Below, piece by piece: positions 17,868 through 26,384 of a DNA stretch of 64,000 nt (positions are counted from its first letter, which is position 1; every line of letters begins with the position of its first letter). The notes below the pieces were generated by a model, which worked only from the letters and a program-made list of their open reading frames with translations, did no database searches and was not told the DNA's origin. This stretch comes from Caballeronia hypogeia (GTDB lineage Bacteria > Pseudomonadota > Gammaproteobacteria > Burkholderiales > Burkholderiaceae). A program made the translations under genes and the position numbers. The stretch covers positions 1 through 64,000 of the forward strand of contig NZ_FCOA02000020.1 in assembly GCF_001544875.2 (NCBI RefSeq), given 5' to 3'.

Positions 17868-19088
17868 ATGGCGAATGTCAGCCAACCAATGCCAATAGAT
17901 CTGACCGTGACCTTGGCGCAAATCAGTGATTTCGCTGATGTTGTCACGGACTATGCAACCGAGTTGCGCGACCAAATTCTAGCTCCGCGTCCACGCAAGG
18001 CCCCGCCGATGTTCACCACGGGCGAAATCGCTGAGCTGTGCGGACTGACTCGCCAGCAAGTGCATTATCAGGTGTCAAAAGGTGATGGGGTGTTACCCGA
18101 GGGACAGTCGACTGGAACTGGGCGCAGCCGCAGCAGAATGTTTACGCTGACCGAGGCGCGCACGTGGGTTCGGCGAGTCTCCGATATCTATCAAACCCCC
18201 CTGGTCGAAGGGCCGAGCGACGCTTTCGAAGGAAAGGTCATCATTACGTCGCAGCTCAAGGGCGGATCTGCCAAGACGACTACGACCATGTGCCTTGCAC
18301 AAGGATTGAGCTTGCGCGGACGGAGGGTGCTCGTTATTGACCTCGATCCCCAAGCTTCGTTGTCCGAGTTGTGTGGCCTCTATGCGGAAAAAGAGGTCTT
18401 CCCCGACGACACTGTTCTGCCCTTTGTGTACGACCAGAAGGTCGAAGGCGGATTGCTTGCTAGGGTTCAGTCGACCTATTGGGACGGACTCGACATTATT
18501 CCGGCGCACACCGAACTGGTCGGAGCCGAATATCACTTGCCCGCGATGCAGCTGAAAGTGCCTGGATTCAAGTTTTGGACGGTACTGCGTGATGGACTCG
18601 CACCACTTCGAAAACACTATGATTACATCCTCCTCGATACGTCGCCTTCGCTTTCCTATCTCAACCTGAACGCGTTAATGGCAGCCGATGCGATGGTCAT
18701 GCCGATGGTCCCCGAAAATCTGGACTTCTTCAGCTCCTTGTCGTTCTGGCGTCTCTTCTCCGATGTTGCGAAGTCCTTTATCCGCTTCGAGACCGACAAG
18801 AAATATGACTTTGTGTCTGTGCTACTCACGCGTGTCAACAACGGCCCGACAGCTGCGACGCCGGTTGTGCGCACTTGGGCGCACGGCGCCTATCGCCATT
18901 GGCTGTCGCAGTTCGAAGTGCCCGCGAGTTCAGTCATGAGTTCGGGAGCGCTCGCTTTCACGACCGCATTCGACATCAGCAGTACGCACAGTCAGGCAAA
19001 ATCGCTCGCCCGGGTCAAACAGCCCTTAATCGACTACTGCCGGTGGATAGATGATCAGTTCGTCAAACAGTGGAGATCTGCACAATGA
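17868..19088 (+). CDS. parA: ParA partition ATPase with N-terminal HTH
   Basis: This 406-residue type Ia ParA drives plasmid segregation together with ParB. Residues ~50-100 form a MerR-like helix-turn-helix (FTTGEIAELCGLTRQQVHYQV), used for autoregulation in this class. The ATPase domain starts near residue 124 with the deviant Walker A KGGSAKTTTT, followed by LVIDLDPQASLSELCG and LLDTSPSLSYLNLNAL. An AAGGGA ribosome-binding site precedes the ATG. The stop overlaps the parB start (ATGA). Confidence 0.95.
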   Translation: MANVSQPMPIDLTVTLAQISDFADVVTDYATELRDQILAPRPRKAPPMFTTGEIAELCGLTRQQVHYQVSKGDGVLPEGQSTGTGRSRSRMFTLTEARTWVRRVSDIYQTPLVEGPSDAFEGKVIITSQLKGGSAKTTTTMCLAQGLSLRGRRVLVIDLDPQASLSELCGLYAEKEVFPDDTVLPFVYDQKVEGGLLARVQSTYWDGLDIIPAHTELVGAEYHLPAMQLKVPGFKFWTVLRDGLAPLRKHYDYILLDTSPSLSYLNLNALMAADAMVMPMVPENLDFFSSLSFWRLFSDVAKSFIRFETDKKYDFVSVLLTRVNNGPTAATPVVRTWAHGAYRHWLSQFEVPASSVMSSGALAFTTAFDISSTHSQAKSLARVKQPLIDYCRWIDDQFVKQWRSAQ

Positions 19089-20062
19089 GCAACCTTCTTC
19101 GAGAACAGCTCTTGGCCAAGACCGCGGGCATCAAGGCGACAGATGAGAGATTGCCGAACGCAGCTCGTCGTGCTGCCAGAACTGAAACGGCGCCCGGGAT
19201 GGCGGGCGCGCTGGCTGCGGCACAGCTTCGTGTGCAGGAACTGGAGTCATCGGGCACGGCTTCGGAACTGGCGGTGTCTGAAATCGTGCCGAATCCGTGG
19301 CAGCCGCGCCGCGTATTTAATGAAGCGAAGCTATCCGAGCTTGCTGAGTCAATTCGCGAGGTGGGGCTCATGCAGCCGGTTGTAGTTCGCCGCTTCGAGT
19401 CGGGTTACCAAATTGTGGCTGGAGAGCGGCGCTGGCGCGCTCATAAGCTGGTGGGACTGAATTCCATCAAGGCCGTCGTAATTGAGTCCTCGGATCAAGA
19501 CATGGCAGTGCTCGCGCTCGTCGAGAATGTCAGCCGTGATGACCTGACCGATTATGAAATATCGTTGTCGATTCGACAGACCGAGATGGAATTTCCGAAT
19601 CGCACGCGACTAGCTGAGGCGCTTGGGATGTCACGCCAGGGGCTCTACCGCTTCCTCTCATATGGGACTCTTCCCGAGTTCATGCGGAAGGACCTTGACC
19701 TTCAGCCGGCGCTGATCTCCGCGACTGCTGCGAACGACATCTCGGTGGTACTTAAGCGGCACGGAGATGCCGCTGTCGAGGCTGCCATGGACCTTTGGCC
19801 TCAGGTCGTCAATGGAGATCTGCTGCAAACAAAGTACGCCGCCGCGATTGCGGCGCGCGTTGTCAAATCCAATGGAATGAATGGCGACGGTGGTCGCACC
19901 ATTGAGAAATTTTTTGCAGGTAAAGCGCAGGCCGGCAATATCACCAAGGACTCTAGTGGCTTCACGGTGAAAATCAAATCCGGAATGCTCAGTGACGAGC
20001 ATGAAAAGGAGATTCGGCAAGTGATCGCGAGGCTGTTTTCGAGCCGGCCGCGCGCGCACTGA
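19085..20062 (+). CDS. parB: ParB partition protein
   Basis: This 325-residue protein binds parS centromere sites and activates ParA. The ParB/Spo0J N-terminal domain has PNPWQPRRVF, the CTP-binding GERRWRAHKL box and LVENVSRDDLTDYE. The central HTH is recognisable from RLAEALGMSRQGLYRFLSY. The C-terminal part is the dimerisation region. I chose the ATG at 19085 because it overlaps the parA stop; an alternative start lies 15 bases upstream inside parA. A strong hairpin terminator follows 28 bases after the stop. Confidence 0.95.
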   Translation: MSNLLREQLLAKTAGIKATDERLPNAARRAARTETAPGMAGALAAAQLRVQELESSGTASELAVSEIVPNPWQPRRVFNEAKLSELAESIREVGLMQPVVVRRFESGYQIVAGERRWRAHKLVGLNSIKAVVIESSDQDMAVLALVENVSRDDLTDYEISLSIRQTEMEFPNRTRLAEALGMSRQGLYRFLSYGTLPEFMRKDLDLQPALISATAANDISVVLKRHGDAAVEAAMDLWPQVVNGDLLQTKYAAAIAARVVKSNGMNGDGGRTIEKFFAGKAQAGNITKDSSGFTVKIKSGMLSDEHEKEIRQVIARLFSSRPRAH

Positions 20063-20089
20063 AGCTACCCAATCAGAGACTGTCTTTCC

Positions 20090-20114
20090 AGCCCGCTGTC
20101 GCGGGCTTTTTATT
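20090..20114 (+). terminator. Rho-independent terminator after parAB
   Basis: A 7-bp perfect stem (AGCCCGC/GCGGGCT) with a 4-base loop is followed at once by TTTTTATTT. It lies just downstream of parB and should end the parAB transcript. Confidence 0.85.
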
Positions 20115-20191
20115 TCCGCGGCCAGCAACGAGATCAGCCCCTACCCGTCCGCCTGTTTCCCGAGTTCTCGATCACTTCTCCGCGCTATGCC

Positions 20192-20228
20192 GACCTCGGA
20201 GTGTCACGACTCGTGACACTCCGAGGTC
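20192..20228. promoter_or_regulatory. parS-like site, extended 37-bp palindrome
   Basis: The core GTGTCACGACTCGTGACAC at 20201-20219 is a perfect odd-centred palindrome (9-1-9). The symmetry continues outward to 18-bp arms (GACCTCGGA... /...TCCGAGGTC). It is the first of three sites within 310 bases downstream of parB and is almost certainly part of the centromere. Confidence 0.8.
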
Positions 20229-20353
20229 CTTTGAAAATTTATTTTGTGAGAGGCCGTCTTCGCTTCTTTGTTCGCTCGCTCCTTGGTCGCCCGAGCGGCG
20301 GTAGTGACGACACGCCACCGGCCGGTCGGGTCCTGGCGATGGCCAATAAAAAG

Positions 20354-20372
20354 TTGTCACGACTCGTGACAC
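20354..20372. promoter_or_regulatory. parS-like site
   Basis: TTGTCACGACTCGTGACAC matches the core palindrome in all but the first base. It is the second downstream site, about 153 bases from the first. Confidence 0.8.
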
Positions 20373-20478
20373 TCGATCGAGATGGATCCCATGGCATCCC
20401 CTGGTTCGGACGCGCAAAGCGAGCACCGTCTCTCCAGCGAAAAGAGACTCGCGTCGCTGGCGACGACGTGCAAATTCA

Positions 20479-20503
20479 AAAGTGTCACGACTCGTGACAC
20501 TTT
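20479..20503. promoter_or_regulatory. parS-like site
   Basis: A perfect copy of the 19-bp core (20482-20500) is extended by AAA/TTT to a 25-bp palindrome. It is the third downstream site, about 128 bases after the second, giving a regular spacing. Confidence 0.8.
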
Positions 20504-22325
20504 GCATCGCAATCGCGAAATGCTCGATTTACGCCGGTCTGACCGAATTGGTTTCGTGCGCAGCGGCGTCTTACTTGGCCCGTTGAGTTGTCGAGCGACA
20601 TGTTCGCCGATACGCTCCGGACAACGAGCGTACCGGTGGCTTCCCACTCTAAGCCGGTGCCTGCCCGACACGGGAGCACGAGCGCATCCGTAACCCATAA
20701 CGTCGGGTCGACCAACAAGCCTTCGACCGTGGCGTTAATCCGCCGGCCAGATCCGGGTATCTGGATGATCTGCGGGCCACCGGCACGCGCCCTGGCATTA
20801 CACCAAGAAGCGCTGACAATCACAAAGCCACGCTGGCGATCTGGGGCAGGTCTACGGAATGCGCGGAGGGCGCGTAGGCGTTCTGGCTTTCAGTCGCGTC
20901 TGTCGTCATACCTAATCGGAGGCCACGTGACGCGATCGCCTCTTTTTCAGCCGGTGGATCGTGGCTTGAACTCCTGTCCCGAATATGTTGCTCAAACGAG
21001 AATGGACATCGTCAGGCAGGCGGCGGGCCAATGCGGAAAGGTGGATAAACGCAACTACCGATCTCTTTAGAACGCTGCTGACCGCCTACTAATCGTGGCG
21101 AGCCCCGAAATCGAGTGGGCGGTCTGAGCCGGCAGGGTCGGCCGGAGCGGCAACACCCGCACTGATCGGCGACATCGAGCGCGTCTGGCAGCTGTACACG
21201 CGAATCCGGCTGAAAGGAGCGGCCGGCCGAAGGTCCTTCTTCAACCGGCCGTCCATGCACTATGACTCGTTTGGTTTCGTCGACGAGGGCAGCGACCAGG
21301 CCTTGCAGCTCATCGACCCGGTGGCGTCGCTTGCGGTGTTGCGCGGTGATAATGTCGAGCAATCCTCCCGATGCCGATGCGCATGTAAGCGACTTCCTTC
21401 GCAAGACTGCGACTCGATGGGGATGTCGATCAAAAGTTTGAACTTCGTCAAACAAACGAACCAACACGCACTCGGCACGGAGGCGCGCGAGGAGTTTGCC
21501 GAGCCGTCATTGACCGCGTATCTCGTCGCCGAAGTGTCGATTACGATCGTAGCGGTGTCATTAACCCTTGAAGCGCGGTGACGCGCACCATTCCAGCCTA
21601 CTAGGGCGTCAATATCGATTTGAACGGATGCGGCTCGTCTTGGAGAGGAAGGGACAACGAGAAGTGATGACGTTCGTCGGGGGCGTCGGTGAAGCGTGCG
21701 GCGCGGTCAGCCCAATCGGGCCTTTGAGACTCTGGCGGTCAACTTTTTCGACGGGGCGACCGGGATCGTGAATGGGATCGGCCTGAAAGTGTTCCCCCTA
21801 GAAAAGCGAAAGGCCCCAGAGTAGTCCCTGGAGCCAGACGCCGGCCGCGTCGTCGCAACCCATTTGACCGCCATGTTAGGCGTGCCTAAACCGGTCGGTC
21901 AAGCACGCTCAACCCAACCCCGTCCTCGGCGCGCCACACGCCTTCCCCCCTCGCACGCATCCGCCGTTCGGCGGGGGAGGGCAGTCGTTCGCTGGCCCGA
22001 TTCCCACCCACGCTTCACGACCTCATTCTCTCCCCCTTCCTCGCGTCGCCCACGTCATTTCCGACGGCGTCTGCGGGCCGTCGCGGCGCAACAGGGGAGG
22101 GGTGTCCCGGCGGCTGGCTTCAAGCCTAATAAGCGTTACCAGGATTGAGCGATGCTCCACCTAGGTGAGCATCCAATGCGCACACGGCTCTCGGTACGAA
22201 GGAGCGCAACCCGAACGAAGCCGACGGTGACTTTTGCCCAGTTGCGCGACTGACGGTGGCCGATCAAGATAGCATCCGGCGCTCGCGAGGGCGGCGCCGT
22301 CATCAACTTTCAAGGTCTATCAAAA
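20504..22325. other. 1.8-kb region without convincing genes
   Basis: Short frames exist on both strands, but none has a recognisable domain, ribosome-binding site or consistent codon use. The frames overlap one another, which suggests decayed coding DNA. One inverted repeat is visible at 22151-22173 (GATGCTC...GAGCATC around CCTAGG). I could not identify the origin of this DNA. Confidence 0.4.
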
Positions 22326-22529
22326 ATGGCAACCGGTACGGTCAAGTGGTTCAAGGATGACAAAGGGTTCGGCTTCATTACGCCTGATGGTGGTGGGGAC
22401 GATCTGTTCGCGCACTTTTCGGAAATCCGCGGGGAGGGCTTTAAAACCCTCAAGGAAGGGCAGAAGGTGAGCTTCGACGAGAAGATGGGGCCGAAGGGCA
22501 AGCAGGCAGCGAACATCAAGCCGGCGTAA
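22326..22529 (+). CDS. csp: Cold-shock protein, CspA family
   Basis: This 67-residue single-domain protein binds single-stranded RNA and DNA and acts as an RNA chaperone. Both nucleic-acid motifs are present: RNP1 as KGFGFITP and RNP2 as DLFAHFSEI. It begins [18 protein letters not shown] and ends [11 protein letters not shown], the full family length. It stands alone, transcribed toward the integrase, with a GC-rich stem-loop after its stop. Plasmid-borne copies are common in Burkholderiales. Confidence 0.95.
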   Translation: MATGTVKWFKDDKGFGFITPDGGGDDLFAHFSEIRGEGFKTLKEGQKVSFDEKMGPKGKQAANIKPA

Positions 22530-22547
22530 GCGAGGCTGGCATCACGG

Positions 22548-22577
22548 CGCCCCGACGATCGAGCGGTTGTCGGGGCG
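22548..22577 (+). terminator. GC-rich stem-loop after csp
   Basis: CGCCCCGAC at 22548-22556 pairs with GTCGGGGCG at 22569-22577. No T-run follows directly, so termination is likely but not certain. Confidence 0.5.
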
Positions 22578-22652
22578 TCAGAAGGGCAGGGCAGCGGGCG
22601 GAAGTCGGCGGATTGAGGCCAGGAAGGACGTGAATAGCGAAACTCGCCTTGT

Positions 22653-22672
22653 CTGCTAATTATCATTAGCAG
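22653..22672. repeat. Perfect 20-bp inverted repeat upstream of the recombinase
   Basis: CTGCTAAT-TATC-ATTAGCAG is followed by a T-rich stretch (ggttttttgggg). It lies about 200 bases before the integrase start in an otherwise empty region. It could be an operator, a crossover core, or a leftover terminator. Confidence 0.5.
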
Positions 22673-22878
22673 TGAAGGGTTTAATAGGTTTTTTGGGGTA
22701 TAGTCCGTTTTACGCCTTGCTCCGAGCCAGTAGGGGAGGGCGTTCCAGCCAATTCGGCCTCATTCGGCTGCACGCGAGCTTTTAGCGATTGCGTTGCCGA
22801 TGCACCTGCCGCCCGAACGGCGGTCGAGTCGAGCGCGGCGACGCGCATGGACGACACCCGATCTCACCTCGAACCCCG

Positions 22879-24915
22879 ATGGCGAACCAGCCCCAACAAC
22901 TGACCCTGCCACCGCCGCGCACTTACACGCGCACCGACTTCACGGCGCTGCGCGCGTTCGTGCAACGGGTGCCGTCGGCCACCATCGCGCGGCTGTACTA
23001 CGACGCCGAGCGCGCGCCGCACGCCGCGACCCCGGAAGCGGCCGAGCGTTACCTGCGGCAGATGCGCGACGACCTCGTCAGTCTCGCGTTGCTGCACGGC
23101 TCACCCGTGCTGGCCGATCATCTGAAGGCGTCCATCAAGCAGCACGGCAGCGCGCGCCTCACCGCCGTCACGCTGCGTATGGTCGAACAGGCCGCGGGGC
23201 TCGCGGCCGCGACGCCGACGCTCACGCATCCGGTCGAACTGTGGTTTCGCCCGCTCATCGCGCGCCGGCTGATTGGCGAGGGCATCGCAACCCTGGGTGC
23301 GCTGATCGGCTACTGCAATGCGCGGGGCGGCAGCTGGTGGCGCGCGGTGCCGCGCATCGGTCCGTTGAGGGCGGCGACGCTGGTTGCGTGGCTGCGCCGT
23401 CATGAGAAAAGTCTGGGTATGCGCGTCGCCGACGATGTCGACGCGCGCCCGCTCGAACTCGCGGTGCGTTCAGCAGGTCAGCAGGATCCGATCGTGGTCG
23501 GCGGGGATCCGAGCGCGCCGCGACTCGCACCGTTCGAAGCCTTGGCGGTGCCGGCCGAGCTATCGGGCGGGGCAGGGGCACAGGGGACCAGTCGCGGGCT
23601 GAACCGCGCCGGTACCTTTGCCTTCATCCGGGCCGAGCACGATCTGGCGGCGGTGCACGCGTACCTGCATCGCTACCGCGATCGACCGGTGACCTTGCGG
23701 GCGTACACGCGGGAACTCGAGCGGCTGATCCTGTGGAGCGTGGTCGTGCGACAGAAAGCCCTGTCCTCGCTGATGGTCGAGGACTGCGAGGCGTACAAGG
23801 ATTTTTTGGGGGCGCCGTCGGCGGCGTTCACCGGACCGAAGCGCCCGCGCAGCAGCGGACGCTGGCGGCCGTTTGCGCCCGAAGGGTTGTCCATCGACAG
23901 CCAGGCCTATGCGGTGCGCGTGATTCGGGCGGCGTTCGCGTGGCTGGTCGAGGTGCGCTATCTGGCCGGCAATCCTTGGAGTGCGGTCCAAGATCCCGCC
24001 ACCGTGATTCGCGAGTCGACCGTGCAGGTCGACCGCGCATTGCCGGCCGAATTGTGGTCCAAGGTGCGGCGGCTCCTCGATGCGCAGTGCGACCGGTCGC
24101 TCGACTTCGGGGCACTAAGCGCGGTACCTTCGACGACGATGGATGCGAGCGGGGCGGCGACGGCGCGAGCCTCACAGGACGTGGCGCGTCAGTGGCGCGC
24201 CGCGCGCGCAGCGATCCTTTTGATGGGTGACTCGGGCCTGCGCCGGGCCGAGGCGGCGCAGGCCCGACGCGAAGATTTGCGTCCGTCCGAACTCGCCAGC
24301 GAGCCCAAACCGGCGCGAAGGTCGAAAGCGGCCGGCCGTGCAAGCGCCGAGTCGGCCGCGCCCGCGCGAACGGTGTGGACGTTGAGTATTGTGGGCAAGC
24401 GACGTCGGCAGCGCACGGTGCCCGTGAGTGGACCCACGGTTGAGGCGCTGCGCGCCCACTGGGCCGACCGCGGGCTGAATTTTGAAACGAATGCCGCAGG
24501 CCCGCTGATCGCGCCGACCTGGATTCCTGGAACCGACACGGCTCACGCCCGACACGAGTCCGGCGAGGCAGGGGGCGTCGATGCGGTTGGGGTATCGGCC
24601 GGGGTCCCTTACACGGCCGATGCGCTCGGTCGACTTGTACGCATGGCGGTCAAGCGTCTCGTGATCGCGCTGCGCGCCGATCCAGCGACGCTCGCGGAAA
24701 TGACCACGGAGGACCTCGTGCAATTGGTCAACACCTCGGCGCACGCGTTTCGACATACCTTCGGTACGCAGGCGGTGGCGCGCGATATGCCGACCGACGT
24801 CGTGCAGTCGATCCTCGGTCATGCGTCGTTGCAGACCACCTCCATCTACGTCAAAGCGGAAAAGCGTCGCATGCTCGAAGCGGCCGCCCGGTATTACGCT
24901 GACGAAGACGAATGA
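22879..24915 (+). CDS. Large tyrosine recombinase/integrase with N-terminal DUF3701-like domain
   Basis: This 678-residue site-specific recombinase has an extra N-terminal region (about residues 1-180, with IARLYYDAERAPHAATPEAAERYL and a helix-hairpin-like GIATLGALIGYCNARG) that matches the DUF3701 type of integrase common in Burkholderiales. A SAM-like core-binding domain follows (~250-390). The catalytic domain shows the active-site set: R in GLRRAEAAQ, a lysine near GKRRRQRTVPV, HAFRH with H and R, and H and Y in LGHASLQTTSIYV. The start at 22879 (MANQPQQ) was chosen because the upstream 30 residues look non-coding. No tRNA or clear attachment repeat is adjacent, so it may resolve replicon multimers or move a transposon-like unit; that is inference. 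Confidence 0.9.
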   Translation: MANQPQQLTLPPPRTYTRTDFTALRAFVQRVPSATIARLYYDAERAPHAATPEAAERYLRQMRDDLVSLALLHGSPVLADHLKASIKQHGSARLTAVTLRMVEQAAGLAAATPTLTHPVELWFRPLIARRLIGEGIATLGALIGYCNARGGSWWRAVPRIGPLRAATLVAWLRRHEKSLGMRVADDVDARPLELAVRSAGQQDPIVVGGDPSAPRLAPFEALAVPAELSGGAGAQGTSRGLNRAGTFAFIRAEHDLAAVHAYLHRYRDRPVTLRAYTRELERLILWSVVVRQKALSSLMVEDCEAYKDFLGAPSAAFTGPKRPRSSGRWRPFAPEGLSIDSQAYAVRVIRAAFAWLVEVRYLAGNPWSAVQDPATVIRESTVQVDRALPAELWSKVRRLLDAQCDRSLDFGALSAVPSTTMDASGAATARASQDVARQWRAARAAILLMGDSGLRRAEAAQARREDLRPSELASEPKPARRSKAAGRASAESAAPARTVWTLSIVGKRRRQRTVPVSGPTVEALRAHWADRGLNFETNAAGPLIAPTWIPGTDTAHARHESGEAGGVDAVGVSAGVPYTADALGRLVRMAVKRLVIALRADPATLAEMTTEDLVQLVNTSAHAFRHTFGTQAVARDMPTDVVQSILGHASLQTTSIYVKAEKRRMLEAAARYYADEDE

Positions 24916-25024
24916 CGTCGTGCGGCATCGAGTGCCCGTGATCGCCAGCACTTGGCATCGATCGGCACCGATCGGCAACGAGGACGACATTTTTCAACTC
25001 GCGATGCATCCGGTGTAGAGCGAT

Positions 25025-25267
25025 CTACGTATCTTCGTACCGGGTGCCGACCAACGCGTCGTAGTCGCTTGGCTGTGCGCTCGCGATCGCGCGCATCAGC
25101 GCATCCAGGGCGGTGCGATTATCCAGTTCACGTGCGAGCACTCGAGCCGTGCGTACGGTTACCTGTTGAGACCGCGGGACGCCATCGCCGTCGACCTGGA
25201 AAGTAAAAACGTGCAGCTCGGGATCGCCGTTGGCTGCCGTCTGATGGGATGTGATGGTCGCGTTCAT
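25025..25267 (-). CDS. Hypothetical small protein
   Basis: This 80-residue frame begins at the ATG at 25267 (MNATITSHQTAANGDPELHV) and ends LVGTRYEDT. The longer frame upstream has low-complexity, unlikely sequence. It shows alternating beta-strands and one helix (RTARVLARELDNRTALDALMRAI). I recognise no family and see no good ribosome-binding site. It lies opposite to its neighbours. Confidence 0.45.
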   Translation of the reverse strand: MNATITSHQTAANGDPELHVFTFQVDGDGVPRSQQVTVRTARVLARELDNRTALDALMRAIASAQPSDYDALVGTRYEDT

Positions 25268-25439
25268 GACGAAAATAGGAAGCTTTTCGTCGTCTAAAGC
25301 ATCGCCCGGTCCTGAAAGGGTGCACGCGTCCCTTGATGCGTTTTTTATGCCCGCTACATCCGTACCCTCCCTTTTTGAATGCTGGCGGCATCGACTAAAA
25401 TGCCATGGCAGCACATCTTCACCCCCAGGGAGAACCGAA

Positions 25440-25670
25440 GTGCTGACGCCGGAAGGCGCCGACGACGCCGAAACCATCGTTCGACCATGCACGAGCGGAG
25501 GCTGGCAGGTTGAAGTGCCGACCTCGGGTGGGGTCAACGTCACAATCGTCCCGACGGAACAGGACGCGTTGGCGCTTGCGCGTTCGATCGGACCGACCAT
25601 TCAGGTGCGCGTACTTCCCGCAACCGAATGCCAATCCTCCCGAAGTGCTTTAGATCCCGATCAAGTCTAA
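25440..25670 (+). CDS. Hypothetical small protein (possibly DUF2188-like)
   Basis: This 76-residue frame starts at a GTG with AGGGAGA seven bases before it, which decides the start; no ATG gives a better fit. The TSGGWQVEVPTSGGVNVTIVPT segment followed by a short helix (EQDALALARSIG) and a final strand resembles the small DUF2188 fold. It lies 25 bases before the recombinase-like gene and may share its transcript. Confidence 0.5.
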   Translation: MLTPEGADDAETIVRPCTSGGWQVEVPTSGGVNVTIVPTEQDALALARSIGPTIQVRVLPATECQSSRSALDPDQV

Positions 25671-25695
25671 AGTTCGCCAGCTGTCGTTTGACCCC

Positions 25696-26277
25696 ATGAC
25701 GATTTTTGTTCTCATCCGCGACGAGGACCAGGTCCGTCGCCAGTGCGCTATGCGGAGCATGGACTCGCTCCATCATCTAGACGTTCGCAACGAAGACGTT
25801 TTCGTCGGTCAAGCGCTTTCGACCACGCCGGCGTCGGAAAGACCCGTCTTACAGCACGTCATTTCCCGGCTATGGCCGGAAGATTTACTCGTCGTCTTCG
25901 ATCTCGCGTCGCTTGGCAATGGCTACGCGGATGTGCTCGGCACGCTGCAGACGATCCAAGCGAAAAAGGCGGCAGTCGTCTGCATTTGCAGAACGGACGC
26001 GGGGACGGCGGTCGTCCGAGGCGAGACGCTCAGCGAGACTTTATTGCCGGTGATGGAATTGGACCACCGACTTCGCGCGTTGCGATCCAGTGAAGCCGTT
26101 CAACAAATGAAACGCGATGGAACGAGCATGGGCCGGCCCAGTTCACTTGATCCAGACTTGCGGCGGAAGGCGCTAGAGGCACTCGCGGCTGGCAACACCG
26201 TCACGGAAGTTGCGCGATTGCTGAGCACTTCTCGACAGACCATCATGCGCCTTCGAGCGTCGAACAGAAAAGAATAG
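25696..26277 (+). CDS. Serine-recombinase-like protein without catalytic residues
   Basis: This 193-residue protein has the size and layout of a small resolvase/invertase: an N-terminal catalytic-like domain (1-~135) and a C-terminal HTH (GRPSSLDPDLRRKALEAL, then TVTEVARLLSTSRQTIMRLRA). However, the usual ARVSTxxQ at the start reads VLIRDEDQ, so the catalytic serine and its arginine are gone. The DRLGR box reads ASLGN, so another active-site arginine is lost. The fold seems kept, so it may act as a DNA-binding regulator, or it is a decaying recombinase. The intact frame and plausible codon use favour a retained function, with moderate confidence. Confidence 0.75.
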   Translation: MTIFVLIRDEDQVRRQCAMRSMDSLHHLDVRNEDVFVGQALSTTPASERPVLQHVISRLWPEDLLVVFDLASLGNGYADVLGTLQTIQAKKAAVVCICRTDAGTAVVRGETLSETLLPVMELDHRLRALRSSEAVQQMKRDGTSMGRPSSLDPDLRRKALEALAAGNTVTEVARLLSTSRQTIMRLRASNRKE

Positions 26278-26384
26278 CGACTGTAGAATGGTTGATGAGG
26301 TGGGCGGCTCTCCTCCAAACCAACAACGCACCTCGAATGGCGACCGCACGTCGAGAATCAGTAATGAGCGATAGTATCCGTGCG

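Noticed and set aside
21012-21467. 151-codon minus-strand frame in the empty region
   Set aside because: Arg/Pro-rich product with competing frames on the other strand and no start signal; could be decayed DNA but cannot be supported as a gene.
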